This document shows positions 36,334 to 48,042 of a stretch of 64,000 nucleotides of DNA, piece after piece; position 1 is the first letter of the stretch; every line of letters begins with the position of its first letter. Location of the stretch: NCBI RefSeq assembly GCF_029854705.2, contig NZ_CP139035.1, forward strand, positions 3,162,001-3,226,000, in the 5' to 3' direction. This stretch comes from Akkermansia sp. N21116 (GTDB lineage: Bacteria; Verrucomicrobiota; Verrucomicrobiia; Verrucomicrobiales; Akkermansiaceae). The notes under the pieces are model-generated. The model did no database searches, was not told the origin of the DNA, and saw nothing but the letters and a program-made list of their open reading frames with translations. The position numbers were made by a program, and so were the translations under genes.

Positions 36334-38073
36334 ATGCTACCCCATCTTTCCAACATGATCGGCCTCTGGGGATTACTGGGTATTCCCCTCATTGTTGCGA
36401 TCCACTTTCTCCGGCACAAGACGAAGGAACAGCTTACCTCCACCATGTTCCTGCTGGAAGTTCTCTCTCCCGAGGATCGTACGGGGAGGTTCTGGGACAG
36501 GCTGCGAACCTCCCGGACATTCTGGCTTCAAATCCTATGTGTCCTTCTGTTGACGTGGGTGCTGGTTTCTCCGCAATGGGTTCGAGAAAACACGTCCCGT
36601 CCGGTTATTTTCGTCGTGGATGATTCCATCTCCATGGGCCCGTTCCGCCAGGAGGCAATCCAGGCCGTCGCCAAGCGAATGGGAGAACTGGACGCTTCGG
36701 GAATTCCCTCGATTTGGACGATTATGCCCAGTTCGTCCCGTAACACGTCGATATACAGGGGAACAAATGCCCGAGAAGCTCTCACCGCACTCGGCTCCTG
36801 GGAACCGCGATCCGGCACCCACGATCCCGCCCCCGCCCTCCGCACGGCCGAAGCTGTTGCCGGTAAAATAGGAATCACCCATTTCATCACTAATAACAGG
36901 GAGATGGTACCTCCGGCGCAGTCGGCCACCGGTATCGGGAAACCGCTGGACAACACCGGATTCGCCGGGATTACGCCTCAGGAACAAAGCGCCATGCCCA
37001 AATGGCGCATCGCCGTCAGGAACAATGCCGCCACCCCCCAGGAACGGGAACTGACTGTCCGCATCCCGGGCAAAGAAAGCAAACCGTCCACCCGGACACT
37101 CAAACTCAACCCGCAATCCGTCGTCGAGTTCGATATGGTACTGCCCAACGGAGTCGATTCCATGGAGCTGACCCTGACTCCCGATGCCTTTCCGGAAGAC
37201 GATTCCCTGACCCTGGTGCACCCTCAGCCTCATCCGGTCGCCTTCTCGATCAACCTGAAAGACCAAGCTGCCGCCAATTCCATCCTCAAACTGGCGCAAG
37301 GCATTCCCGGATTCCGGAAGGCATCCCCGACAGAGAAGCCGCAACTCAGCATTATCTCCGGTTCCCAATACAAGCCGCAACAGGCCCCCGAACCGGCTAT
37401 CGTACTGGCAGCCAACTCCATGTCCGCCCCTCCGCAAGGTTCCATCACCCCGGAAAAACATCCGTTGACCGAAAGCCTCGGCTGGGGATCTCTCCTCATT
37501 GCCGCCCCGGGAGATCTCACGCCGGAACCCATGGACATCATCCTTCTCTGGCATGGAGAAACACCCCTGGCATGGCTCCATGGCAACAGGCTCGTCTTGA
37601 ACTGGCAGTGGGAAAAATCCAATGCCGACCGAATTCCCGCCCCCTTGCTGGCTATCCGCAGATTCATGGGAAACGTTCAGGACAAAGCTCCCGGAACACT
37701 CCAGGACAATGTCCCATCCGGGACCCGGCTGGACTTTCCCCACGGTTCCCGGATGACCGTCACAAGAAAAAACGGAAGTGTGCGCCACGATATCTTCAAG
37801 GGCACTACCCCGGGGGAATCCTGTCTCATCCGGATAGATCCGTCCGGGGATGACGCCCAGCCCCTTTTCAAAGGATCCGTCTGGTTCGCCGACACCAGGC
37901 AGAGCGATTTTACCCGTTGTTGCAGTTTTGAACAAATCATCGATAAGAATGCCTCTCTCCTGGAACAAATGTTTGAACCCGATCCATTCGTTCCCTTCTG
38001 GATCTTCCTGGCCGGCTGCTGCATGCTGGGATCCTGGTTTACCCCCGCTTCGGAAAGGAGGAATCAAGCATAA
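36334..38073 (+). CDS. BatA-like vWA-domain membrane protein
   Basis: A 579-residue protein. Two helices near the N-terminus (GLWGLLGIPLIVAIHFL and FWLQILCVLLLTWVLV) are followed by a vWA domain with the metal-ion site D96-D-S98-I-S100 (VVDDSISMG). A long beta-rich ectodomain and a C-terminal helix (FVPFWIFLAGCCMLGSWF) end the protein. The vWA domain should face the periplasm. The frame remains open to 36250, but the ATG at 36334 precedes the membrane helix and fits the BatA N-terminus. Its stop shares one base with the next start (TAATG). Confidence 0.8.
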   Translation: MLPHLSNMIGLWGLLGIPLIVAIHFLRHKTKEQLTSTMFLLEVLSPEDRTGRFWDRLRTSRTFWLQILCVLLLTWVLVSPQWVRENTSRPVIFVVDDSISMGPFRQEAIQAVAKRMGELDASGIPSIWTIMPSSSRNTSIYRGTNAREALTALGSWEPRSGTHDPAPALRTAEAVAGKIGITHFITNNREMVPPAQSATGIGKPLDNTGFAGITPQEQSAMPKWRIAVRNNAATPQERELTVRIPGKESKPSTRTLKLNPQSVVEFDMVLPNGVDSMELTLTPDAFPEDDSLTLVHPQPHPVAFSINLKDQAAANSILKLAQGIPGFRKASPTEKPQLSIISGSQYKPQQAPEPAIVLAANSMSAPPQGSITPEKHPLTESLGWGSLLIAAPGDLTPEPMDIILLWHGETPLAWLHGNRLVLNWQWEKSNADRIPAPLLAIRRFMGNVQDKAPGTLQDNVPSGTRLDFPHGSRMTVTRKNGSVRHDIFKGTTPGESCLIRIDPSGDDAQPLFKGSVWFADTRQSDFTRCCSFEQIIDKNASLLEQMFEPDPFVPFWIFLAGCCMLGSWFTPASERRNQA

Positions 38074-40652
38074 TGATGCTCCGCCTCCTCGCTCCTGAAT
38101 GGCTTTTCCTCCTGCCCCTGCTAGCCCTCGCAGGTTGGAAATACAGGTTCCTGCGCCTCCATGCACCCGTACGTGCAGCAGCCCTGATTGCCTTTATCCT
38201 TGCCTTGGCACACCCCGTTTTCAACAAGGGAGGCAGTGAAATGGACCTATGGGTCATGGTGGACCAATCCAATTCCACCGGAGGCATACCGACCAACCAA
38301 TCCACAGAGTTGCAGTCCATTCTGGAAAAAGCCAAGCGGCCCGGCGACCGCGTCCGCCTCGTAGACTTTGCCGGAGAAGCCATCCTCCGCGGCAAAGGGG
38401 ATCCCGTCTTCTCCAGCATGATCCCGGGGACGCGAATGGAAGATGCCATCTCCTACATTCTGGCGCAGATGGATAGGACGCGGACCAATCGTATCCTCAT
38501 GCTGACGGACGGTTATTCCACCCAGCCTCTTGACGTCATCACGGCCAGGCTTATCGAAGAAAAAGTTCCTCTGGACTACCGCTTGGCCGCCCCGGACATG
38601 TCGGACGACATTCGCATCGGCGATATTCAGCGCCCGCCGCGCATCCGCCCCGGCGAAGCAGCCACACTGACGTTCGACATTATCGGCAATCCCGCCCAAA
38701 ACACCACAGTCCCCTGGAAAGTCGTCAAGAACGGAGGGTCTACCATTTCCGGCACGGCCACTCTCGACAAAGGCCGGGCTACCGTCCGCCTGACCGACCG
38801 CAGCGCCACTCCGGGCATAGTCTCCTATGACATTTCCGTCCTACCCGCCAACGATACCGTCACTCTTAACAACACGGCGGAATGCGTCATGGAAATCACC
38901 GGTGGCAATAAAATCCTCCTCCTCAGTCCGTTCGAATCGGATCCCATGGAGCCCTTCCTCCGGGCTCAGGGATTCGACATCCTCCGTCCAAACGATCCGT
39001 TCCGGCTGAACGCCAACTCACTGACGGGTGTCGGACTCGTCATCGTCAACAATGTTTCTGCGGCGGAGGTCTCCCCGGACTTCCTCAAAGGGCTTGATTT
39101 CTACGTCAGAGAACAAGGCGGAGGATTCCTCATATGCGGCGGTTCCAATTCATTCGGATCCGGCGGGTACTTCAACTCGCCGGTCGATGAACTTCTGCCC
39201 GTTTCCATGGAGTTGAAAAACGATAAAATCAAACTGATGACAGCCATGAGCATCGTGCTGGACCGTTCCGGTTCCATGGCTATGTCAGCGGGAAGCGGTG
39301 GCAAAACGAAAATGGATCTGGCCAACTCAGGAGTTGTCCAGACGATCAAACTTCTGGGACAGGAAGACTACGTCTCCGTCCATGCCATCGACAGTTCTCC
39401 GCATGCCATCGTCTCCATGTGCAACGTCGGAGCCAACAGAGACAAAATGCTCAGTGTCGTTCCACGAATCGAATCCATGGGGGGAGGCATCTTCATCGGA
39501 GAAGCCCTCCGAGCGGGCTGGCGCCAGTTGAAGCAAACCGACTTCGGCAACCGCCACCTCATCCTGTTTGCCGATGCCGCCGACTCGGAAGAACCGGACG
39601 ATTACAAAAAAACGCTGGCCGACATGCGCAAAAACGGAGCCACCGTCAGCGTCATCGCACTCGGAACGCCGAAAGACGGCGATGCAAACCTGCTCAAGGA
39701 AATCGCCAAACTGGGAGAAGGCCGCATCTTTTTCTGCGACAATCCCAAAGATATTCCGCACGTCTTCGCCCAGGAAACCGTCTCTGTCGCCCGCGCTACC
39801 TTTATCCGGGAAAACACCCCTCTGCATTCCGTCGCCGGATGGAATCAGATATCACCCGCCCGCATGGAATGGCCCACCTCCGTCAACGCTTACAACCTAT
39901 GCTACCTGAGGGACGGTGCCACGGCCGCCTGCATCACCGGCGATACCTACAAAGCACCCCTCGTCGCCTTCTGGAACCGCGGATCGGGCAGATCGGCAGC
40001 CATCACCTTCCCCACGGGCGGCAAATATGCAGCCAACGTCCTGGCATGGAAAAATTACGGAGATTTCATCCAAACCTTTGCCCGCTGGCTTATCCGCCGA
40101 GACATGCCGGAGGGATTCTCCGTCCGGGCCACGATGCGCGGAGAACGGCTTGATGTGGAACTTCTCTACTCGGACGAAGCCGTTCTGCAAATGGCTAAAC
40201 GCATGCCGGAGCTCACCATGAATGTTACCGGCAAGCAAATGTCGAAAACCGTCAAGGGAGTCTGGGAACATATCCGTCCGGGAGTTTTCCGCTGTTCCTT
40301 CCCGGCGGCTCATGGAGAAACCTGGAGAGGAGCTATCCGCATCGGCGATCGCAACATCCCCTTCGGCCCCATCAGCATGTCCATGGATCCGGAATGGACC
40401 ATGACGCCGGAAAGCAAATTGGATTTCCTCTCCATGGTGCGTCAATCAGGAGGGCAGGAACGCATTGATCTAACCTCCATCATGCAATCCCCGCGCAACA
40501 TATCCTCTCTGGATACGCGCAACGGCCTCATCTGGGCATTCCTGATCCTGATGCTGGCCGATGCTTTGCTCACTCGCCTCAATATATCCCTGCTCCCCGG
40601 AAAAAAGAACGGAAGGCAGGATCACGACGACATTCGCACCGAAACCGTCTGA
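38073..40652 (+). CDS. Large membrane protein with two vWA domains and a GATase-like domain
   Basis: An 859-residue protein with an N-terminal helix pair (WLFLLPLLALAGW, ALIAFILALAHPVF). A first vWA region has D64-Q-S66-N-S68. A GATase-like domain (IVNNVSAAEVSP ... GGGFLICGGSNSFGSGGY) covers about residues 290-390 and leads straight into a second vWA domain with D397-R-S399-G-S401 (VLDRSGSMA) and GNRHLILFADAAD. A C-terminal helix (GLIWAFLILMLADALL) closes it. Both metal-site motifs look complete. It is the last gene of the seven-gene operon and is convergent with the three-TM protein. Likely role: a MoxR-dependent periplasmic assembly or signalling component (inference). Confidence 0.85.
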   Translation: MMLRLLAPEWLFLLPLLALAGWKYRFLRLHAPVRAAALIAFILALAHPVFNKGGSEMDLWVMVDQSNSTGGIPTNQSTELQSILEKAKRPGDRVRLVDFAGEAILRGKGDPVFSSMIPGTRMEDAISYILAQMDRTRTNRILMLTDGYSTQPLDVITARLIEEKVPLDYRLAAPDMSDDIRIGDIQRPPRIRPGEAATLTFDIIGNPAQNTTVPWKVVKNGGSTISGTATLDKGRATVRLTDRSATPGIVSYDISVLPANDTVTLNNTAECVMEITGGNKILLLSPFESDPMEPFLRAQGFDILRPNDPFRLNANSLTGVGLVIVNNVSAAEVSPDFLKGLDFYVREQGGGFLICGGSNSFGSGGYFNSPVDELLPVSMELKNDKIKLMTAMSIVLDRSGSMAMSAGSGGKTKMDLANSGVVQTIKLLGQEDYVSVHAIDSSPHAIVSMCNVGANRDKMLSVVPRIESMGGGIFIGEALRAGWRQLKQTDFGNRHLILFADAADSEEPDDYKKTLADMRKNGATVSVIALGTPKDGDANLLKEIAKLGEGRIFFCDNPKDIPHVFAQETVSVARATFIRENTPLHSVAGWNQISPARMEWPTSVNAYNLCYLRDGATAACITGDTYKAPLVAFWNRGSGRSAAITFPTGGKYAANVLAWKNYGDFIQTFARWLIRRDMPEGFSVRATMRGERLDVELLYSDEAVLQMAKRMPELTMNVTGKQMSKTVKGVWEHIRPGVFRCSFPAAHGETWRGAIRIGDRNIPFGPISMSMDPEWTMTPESKLDFLSMVRQSGGQERIDLTSIMQSPRNISSLDTRNGLIWAFLILMLADALLTRLNISLLPGKKNGRQDHDDIRTETV

Positions 40653-40669
40653 AAAACAACCGCATCCGA

Positions 40670-41995
40670 TTACTTGAAAAAAGAGCGCATCGCTTCACGT
40701 TCGGCAGGATCCAGATCATCCTTCCAGATAGAATCACCGCCCTTGGCCGGAGTAGCAGCCTTCCCGCCGTTTCTACCGGCAGCTTCCTGTTCCTGATCCA
40801 TCGAAGGAGCCGAGGATTCCGTCCCCGTCATGGAACCGAGAGCCGCATGGGACATATCCGTATTGCTAACTCCTGTACGCGAGCCGTCCTGCAACTGCTG
40901 GTTGGAATCGCCGAAAGCTAAAGGAGCATCGCCCCTGCCGCGGGAAATTCCGCCTCTCCCCCATTTTTCCCCATTCCCGTTCCCATCCTTGCAAAGGGAG
41001 GGAAAATCATCGGGATTGACGACGGACGACATGCCACTCCCCGGATTATCGCATAAATCATTCAACTGGTTGGATGCATTGCGGAGTTGCTCCGCCAGCT
41101 TGCGAAGCTGGTCGGGCGACAAGGAACTCATCCCGGCTGCAGCCATCGCATCCATACGTGCCGCCAAGTCTCCGCTGGGACGTAATGTTCCCTGTTCCAT
41201 CCCCTTAAGAGCTTCTTTCAAGTTTTGCAGGGCATCAGAGGCATTCCCCCCCTGCATGCTTTGCTGGATAGCCGCCTCCACGCTGGATAAATTACCGGCC
41301 ATTTCGTTCATCGCCGCCATCGTCCGCGAAGCCAGGGTATCAGCAGCCTCCAACCCGGCATGAGAGTACATGTCCTCCCCGGTCATTTTCTGCAATTCCT
41401 CCATCTCCTTTTTCAGTTCCTCCGTCGATTCAGGCGCGATTTCCTCCATCTCATCCAACTTCTCCATCCATTCCTCCACCTGGGCAAGAGCGGGCGATTT
41501 CTCAGAATATTGAGGCAAGGCATTCTTCATTTCCGGCAAAGGCATCAGCCACCCTGCCAGCAGAATCGCCACACCGCCTGCCAGCCACCCCAGGACAGGA
41601 GCCGCTTTGACATTCAGAATTGAACGCGCAGGAATATCGCTTATGCGAACGTGAATTCCCCATTCCTCTTCCGCGCTTAAAGCCGCATTCAACCCCAAGC
41701 GTTCATCCATCAACGCCAGAGTGTCCCGGCGCGAAAACAAACGGGACGAACATCCCTTCCAGGCCCAAACAACCAAACCGGCGGCAACCAGTCCGGCCAC
41801 CAAAGGCACAAACCACGGCCATATGTCCACACGACGGTTCCAATACACCAAAGCCGCTATTACCGTACATGCGACAAAAACAGGGATCGCCACCGTCTCT
41901 AACAAAATACAGGCATTAATGCACAACTTAATGCGGGAAACGCAAGAATTTCTAATTGAGGCCTCACCTGATGACATGTCTGCATGCTGAACCAT
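40670..41995 (-). CDS. Three-TM protein with Met/Gln-rich coiled coil (DUF4175-like)
   Basis: A 441-residue protein with three N-terminal hydrophobic segments (ETVAIPVFVACTVIAALVYW, PWFVPLVAGLVAAGLVVWAW, VLGWLAGGVAILLAGWLMPL). A long helical region rich in Glu, Met, Leu and Gln (about 170-330) and a low-complexity Gly/Ser/Asp tail ending DPAEREAMRSFFK follow. Proteins of this layout accompany MoxR/DUF58/vWA operons in related bacteria, which suggests it belongs to the same system although it is convergent (its stop is 17 bases from the vWA stop). The ATG at 41977 is an alternative start. The DUF4175 label is by general resemblance only. Confidence 0.55.
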   Translation of the reverse strand: MVQHADMSSGEASIRNSCVSRIKLCINACILLETVAIPVFVACTVIAALVYWNRRVDIWPWFVPLVAGLVAAGLVVWAWKGCSSRLFSRRDTLALMDERLGLNAALSAEEEWGIHVRISDIPARSILNVKAAPVLGWLAGGVAILLAGWLMPLPEMKNALPQYSEKSPALAQVEEWMEKLDEMEEIAPESTEELKKEMEELQKMTGEDMYSHAGLEAADTLASRTMAAMNEMAGNLSSVEAAIQQSMQGGNASDALQNLKEALKGMEQGTLRPSGDLAARMDAMAAAGMSSLSPDQLRKLAEQLRNASNQLNDLCDNPGSGMSSVVNPDDFPSLCKDGNGNGEKWGRGGISRGRGDAPLAFGDSNQQLQDGSRTGVSNTDMSHAALGSMTGTESSAPSMDQEQEAAGRNGGKAATPAKGGDSIWKDDLDPAEREAMRSFFK

Positions 41996-42067
41996 TCATC
42001 GCCTTTTGGGAAGATAAAAATCATTGCTCTTGACCTCATCTCCGGGCAAATCTACGTTTCCTGTATC

Positions 42068-42391
42068 ATGCAGTACAGCAACGCTCTTACATTCTTCCGC
42101 ACCGATCCCTACCGCTACAATTGCGCCCAATCCATCTGTGCCGCATTCGGCCGGGACGACCTTCTGGAATCACTCTCCTCCTGTGGCGGAGGTAAAGCTC
42201 CGGACGGTCTTTGCGGAGCCCTGTACGGAGCCCTCCAAATCATCCCCGCTCATCGTCACGAAGCCGTAAAAGAAGCATTCCTCCAAGCTGCCGGTTCTAC
42301 GTATTGCCTCCAACTCAAAAAGGAATGCAAAGTTCCCTGCCGGCAATGCGTCACCATCGCTCAAGAACTTGCCGCACGGGAACTTGATTAA
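42068..42391 (+). CDS. C_GCAxxG_C_C-family putative redox protein
   Basis: A 107-residue protein with the family cysteine pattern: NCAQSICAAFG, then CGGGKAPDGLCGALYGAL, then three more cysteines in KECKVPCRQCVTI. C_GCAxxG_C_C proteins are thought to bind a metal or carry redox-active disulfides; their function is unknown. The ATG at 42068 gives the usual compact length; the frame is open back to 41984. It stands alone, with a weak hairpin (CTCCCTC/GAGGGAG) after the stop. Confidence 0.8.
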   Translation: MQYSNALTFFRTDPYRYNCAQSICAAFGRDDLLESLSSCGGGKAPDGLCGALYGALQIIPAHRHEAVKEAFLQAAGSTYCLQLKKECKVPCRQCVTIAQELAARELD

Positions 42392-42436
42392 TTCTCCCTC
42401 TGTTTCCCTTGAGGGAGCGGGCTGCATCAAGTCGTA

Positions 42437-43345
42437 TCAATTTCTCGGAATCCACCAAGCCTGCCGGGATCTCAAGTCAAGCAGGATTCTGCCCCGTGAG
42501 AGGATATCCGCCCCGACAACCCCCAGATCCGAACCGAGCATGATCTGGATACCGGAAAGTTCCAGTCCGCCCCACCGAACGGATGCGACTTCCACAATAC
42601 TGGTGGAGGCGAAACGTGTTTTCCCGTTGACATCCAGCCAGACGACATCGCCCTTTCTTTCCTTGACCTCCCCTTTCCAATCCCGGGAAGGAAGGCACGT
42701 TTGCGTTGCTCCCGTGTCGATGACCAGACGCACGGCAGTCCCGTCCAACGACATCAAAGCCTGCATATGACCATTGCGGACGGAAACGGGAAGAGGAGTG
42801 GCGTGGAGGCGCTCCAGCAAATCGTCCGCGGGCACCCCCAGCAAGAAGGTCAACGTATTCTCCTGCAAATCGACAAGAAGGGGAAACATGCCCATCACAT
42901 TCATTCCCAACAGACCATCCACGGGTTTTCCTCTGCAATTTCCCAACTGAGGCATATCCATGACAAGCAGGTTCATGCCGTAAACGCTCAGACCTCCGAC
43001 AGCTAACGAACGGACAAACGCCATATCGACATCCCTGCGGATATTGCTTCCTTCCCCGGGATTCACCGGAACCGTCTTCCGCTTCGACCAGTTGCGGCGG
43101 AAGGAATCCCTGCGCAACACCGTTGCATTGGCACCCGTATCCACCACCATATGGCACTCCTTTCCGTCGATTTTCACCGGCACGACAATCAACCCATGAT
43201 AATCCTCCCCCGTCACCGTTGTAATGCCCACACTGCCCAAAGCCTCCCGCACAGCGTCGTTTCCATCCCCTCCCGGACGGGTAGAACACATCGGAAGCAG
43301 CCCGAATATGGCGAGCAGCAAGAGAATGGAAGTCCAACGACGCAT
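42437..43345 (-). CDS. Exported two-repeat retropepsin-like aspartic protease
   Basis: A 302-residue protein with a basic/hydrophobic N-terminal signal (MRRWTSILLLLAIFGLLPMC). The LPMC at its end is not a good lipobox, so a lipoprotein is not certain. Two copies of the active-site motif are present: D69-T-G-A (VVDTGANATVLRR) and D210-T-G-A (VIDTGATQTCL), about 140 residues apart. Each begins a retropepsin-like half, as in clan AA proteins of bacteria, so the protein has both halves of a pepsin-like site in one chain. Periplasmic location is inferred. It is divergent from gcvT. Substrate unknown. Confidence 0.82.
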   Translation of the reverse strand: MRRWTSILLLLAIFGLLPMCSTRPGGDGNDAVREALGSVGITTVTGEDYHGLIVVPVKIDGKECHMVVDTGANATVLRRDSFRRNWSKRKTVPVNPGEGSNIRRDVDMAFVRSLAVGGLSVYGMNLLVMDMPQLGNCRGKPVDGLLGMNVMGMFPLLVDLQENTLTFLLGVPADDLLERLHATPLPVSVRNGHMQALMSLDGTAVRLVIDTGATQTCLPSRDWKGEVKERKGDVVWLDVNGKTRFASTSIVEVASVRWGGLELSGIQIMLGSDLGVVGADILSRGRILLDLRSRQAWWIPRN

Positions 43346-43448
43346 ATGGCAGAGATATTCTCCTAATCTTTGTTAAAATCAATCACTAATCCATTGACTT
43401 TCCGCTTCTGCATTGTCAGGATTATGGACGTTCAATTTCATCCCCTCT

Positions 43449-44534
43449 ATGAGCGACGACCCAATCAAATCAACACCTCTGGCTTCCAAGCACATTGAAC
43501 TTGGTGCCAAAATGGTTCCCTTCGCAGGCTGGAACATGCCAGTCCAATACACCGGTATTATTGACGAGCACAAGGCAGTGCGCGAATCCTGCGGCATTTT
43601 CGATATCTCCCATATGGGGCAATTCATCGTCTCCGGGCAGGGTGCAGCAGCATGGCTGAATTCCATGCTGACCAACAACATCGACAAGCTGGGCATCAAC
43701 CAGGGGCAATACACCATCATGCTCAATGAAAAAGCCGGAGTTATCGACGACTTGATCATTTACCGCTGCGGAGAAGACACCTATTTCGTCGTCGTCAATG
43801 CTTCCAAGATCGACGAAGACTACGCATGGCTGTCCTCCCACAAACCGGAAGGGATCACCCTTGAAAACCATTCCGACCGCTACGCCGGCATGGCCATTCA
43901 GGGACCTCTCTGCCAGGATGTGTTCGCCAAGGTCTTCCCCGGCCTCGAACTCCCTGTCCGCAACGGTATCGCCACCCACGAAATCAAGGGACAACAGCTT
44001 TGGTTCTGCCGCACCGGATACACTGGAGAAGACGGATTCGAATTCTTCTGCCCCGCTGAACACGGCATCGAATGGCTCGAAGCCTTCGTTGCCGCCGGTG
44101 CCAAACCATGCGGTCTCGGCGCACGCGACAGCCTGCGCCTGGAAATGTGCTATCCCCTCAACGGCTCCGATCTTGATCCGGATCACACCCCGATCGAAGC
44201 CGGACTCGGCTTCTTCTGCGCCCTCGATACCGAATTCACCGGTGCGGAAATCCTTCGCGGACAAAAGGCCGACGGCCCCAAAGTCCGCCTCGTCGCCATC
44301 GAATACACGGGCAAGGGCGCACCGCCCCGCTCTCACTACTCCGTCTTCTCCGCTTCCGGGGAAGAATTGGGACAACTCACCAGCGGAGTTCTCTCTCCAT
44401 CCCTGATGAAGGGAATCGCCATGGCTTACGTCCCCGTGGAATACGCCAAGGTCGGAACGGAGCTCCAAATCGACGTACGCGGCAAGAAATTCCCTGCTGT
44501 CGTCGTCAAAAAGCCATTCTACAAGAAAGGCTAA
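43449..44534 (+). CDS. gcvT: Glycine cleavage system T protein (aminomethyltransferase)
   Basis: A 361-residue enzyme that transfers the aminomethyl group from GcvH-bound lipoyl to tetrahydrofolate, giving methylene-THF and ammonia. Typical segments are FAGWNMPVQY, FDISHMGQF, TGYTGEDGFEFF and RLEMCYPLNGSDLD, and the gene ends with the usual AYVP...VDVRGK-type barrel. An in-frame TTG at 43413 is present, but the ATG at 43449 (MSDDPIKSTPL) gives the family length. The first gene of a gcvT-gcvH unit; I saw no glycine riboswitch in the 103-base leader. Confidence 0.96.
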   Translation: MSDDPIKSTPLASKHIELGAKMVPFAGWNMPVQYTGIIDEHKAVRESCGIFDISHMGQFIVSGQGAAAWLNSMLTNNIDKLGINQGQYTIMLNEKAGVIDDLIIYRCGEDTYFVVVNASKIDEDYAWLSSHKPEGITLENHSDRYAGMAIQGPLCQDVFAKVFPGLELPVRNGIATHEIKGQQLWFCRTGYTGEDGFEFFCPAEHGIEWLEAFVAAGAKPCGLGARDSLRLEMCYPLNGSDLDPDHTPIEAGLGFFCALDTEFTGAEILRGQKADGPKVRLVAIEYTGKGAPPRSHYSVFSASGEELGQLTSGVLSPSLMKGIAMAYVPVEYAKVGTELQIDVRGKKFPAVVVKKPFYKKG

Positions 44535-44600
44535 TGATTTCTAAAAAAAAGAAACTGACAAATCGGAATATTTCTCTCATTTTAACTCCACATTCAAGCT

Positions 44601-44981
44601 ATGCATAACGTACCTGAAAACCTGCTGTACTCCAAAGACCACGAATGGGTCGAAGTCAACGGTGATATTGCCACGATCGGCATCACGGACCACGCCCAGG
44701 CAGAACTGTCCGACGTTGTTTTTGTTGATCTGCCCACTGTCGGAGATTCCATCTCTGCCGGTGACGCCGTAACCGTCGTTGAATCCGTCAAGGCCGCCAG
44801 CGATGTGTACACGCCCATCTCCGGCGAAATTCTCGAAGTGAACGAAGAACTCTCCAATGATCCCGCACTGATCAACTCCGACCCGTACGCAGCCGGCTGG
44901 ATCTACAAGGTGCGCATTGAGCTTCCCTCAGAATTGGACGATCTCATGAACGCCGCCGATTACGAAAGCTTCTGTTCCTGA
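44601..44981 (+). CDS. gcvH: Glycine cleavage system H protein (lipoyl carrier)
   Basis: A 126-residue lipoyl-domain protein. The lipoylated lysine is K64 in the VVESVKAASDVYTPISG stretch. It shuttles the aminomethyl group between the P, T and L proteins. It lies 66 bases after gcvT and is followed by a terminator at 44997, so it is probably co-transcribed with gcvT only. Confidence 0.97.
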   Translation: MHNVPENLLYSKDHEWVEVNGDIATIGITDHAQAELSDVVFVDLPTVGDSISAGDAVTVVESVKAASDVYTPISGEILEVNEELSNDPALINSDPYAAGWIYKVRIELPSELDDLMNAADYESFCS

Positions 44982-44996
44982 AGCATTCTTCTCCCC

Positions 44997-45030
44997 GCCC
45001 CGGCGAGTCCAGTCTCACCGGGGCTCTTTT
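44997..45030 (+). terminator. Terminator after gcvH
   Basis: GCCCCGGCGAG pairs with CTCACCGGGGC (one mismatch) around TCCAGT, followed by TCTTTT. It separates gcvTH from gcvP. Confidence 0.85.
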
Positions 45031-45067
45031 ATTTTCATTCACAATCTTCATCCCCCTATTTTTCATC

Positions 45068-47911
<2,844 letters not shown>

Positions 47912-47943
47912 TCTCCTCCCTGTTTGACGCCAATTAAGCTCCA

Positions 47944-47978
47944 ACACCCGCGCTCCGCACAGTCGGCAGCGCGGGTGT
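47944..47978 (+). terminator. Terminator after gcvP
   Basis: ACACCCGCGCT pairs perfectly with AGCGCGGGTGT, with a 13-base loop. The T run after it is weak (CTTGTCTG). Confidence 0.75.
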
Positions 47979-48042
47979 CTTGTCTGGGGGCATCGGTCAT
48001 TTCATGATAGAATTCGAGTTGTTCATTCGTATATTAACGTCA

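Noticed and set aside
36535-38166. Minus-strand open frame of 543 codons opposite the BatA-like gene
   Set aside because: A shadow frame; the plus-strand frame has membrane helices and the vWA metal site.
43346-43448. Possible glycine riboswitch before gcvT
   Set aside because: Only about 100 bases and none of the conserved tandem aptamer core could be seen. A TTGACT at 43394 may be a promoter element but the -10 is poor.
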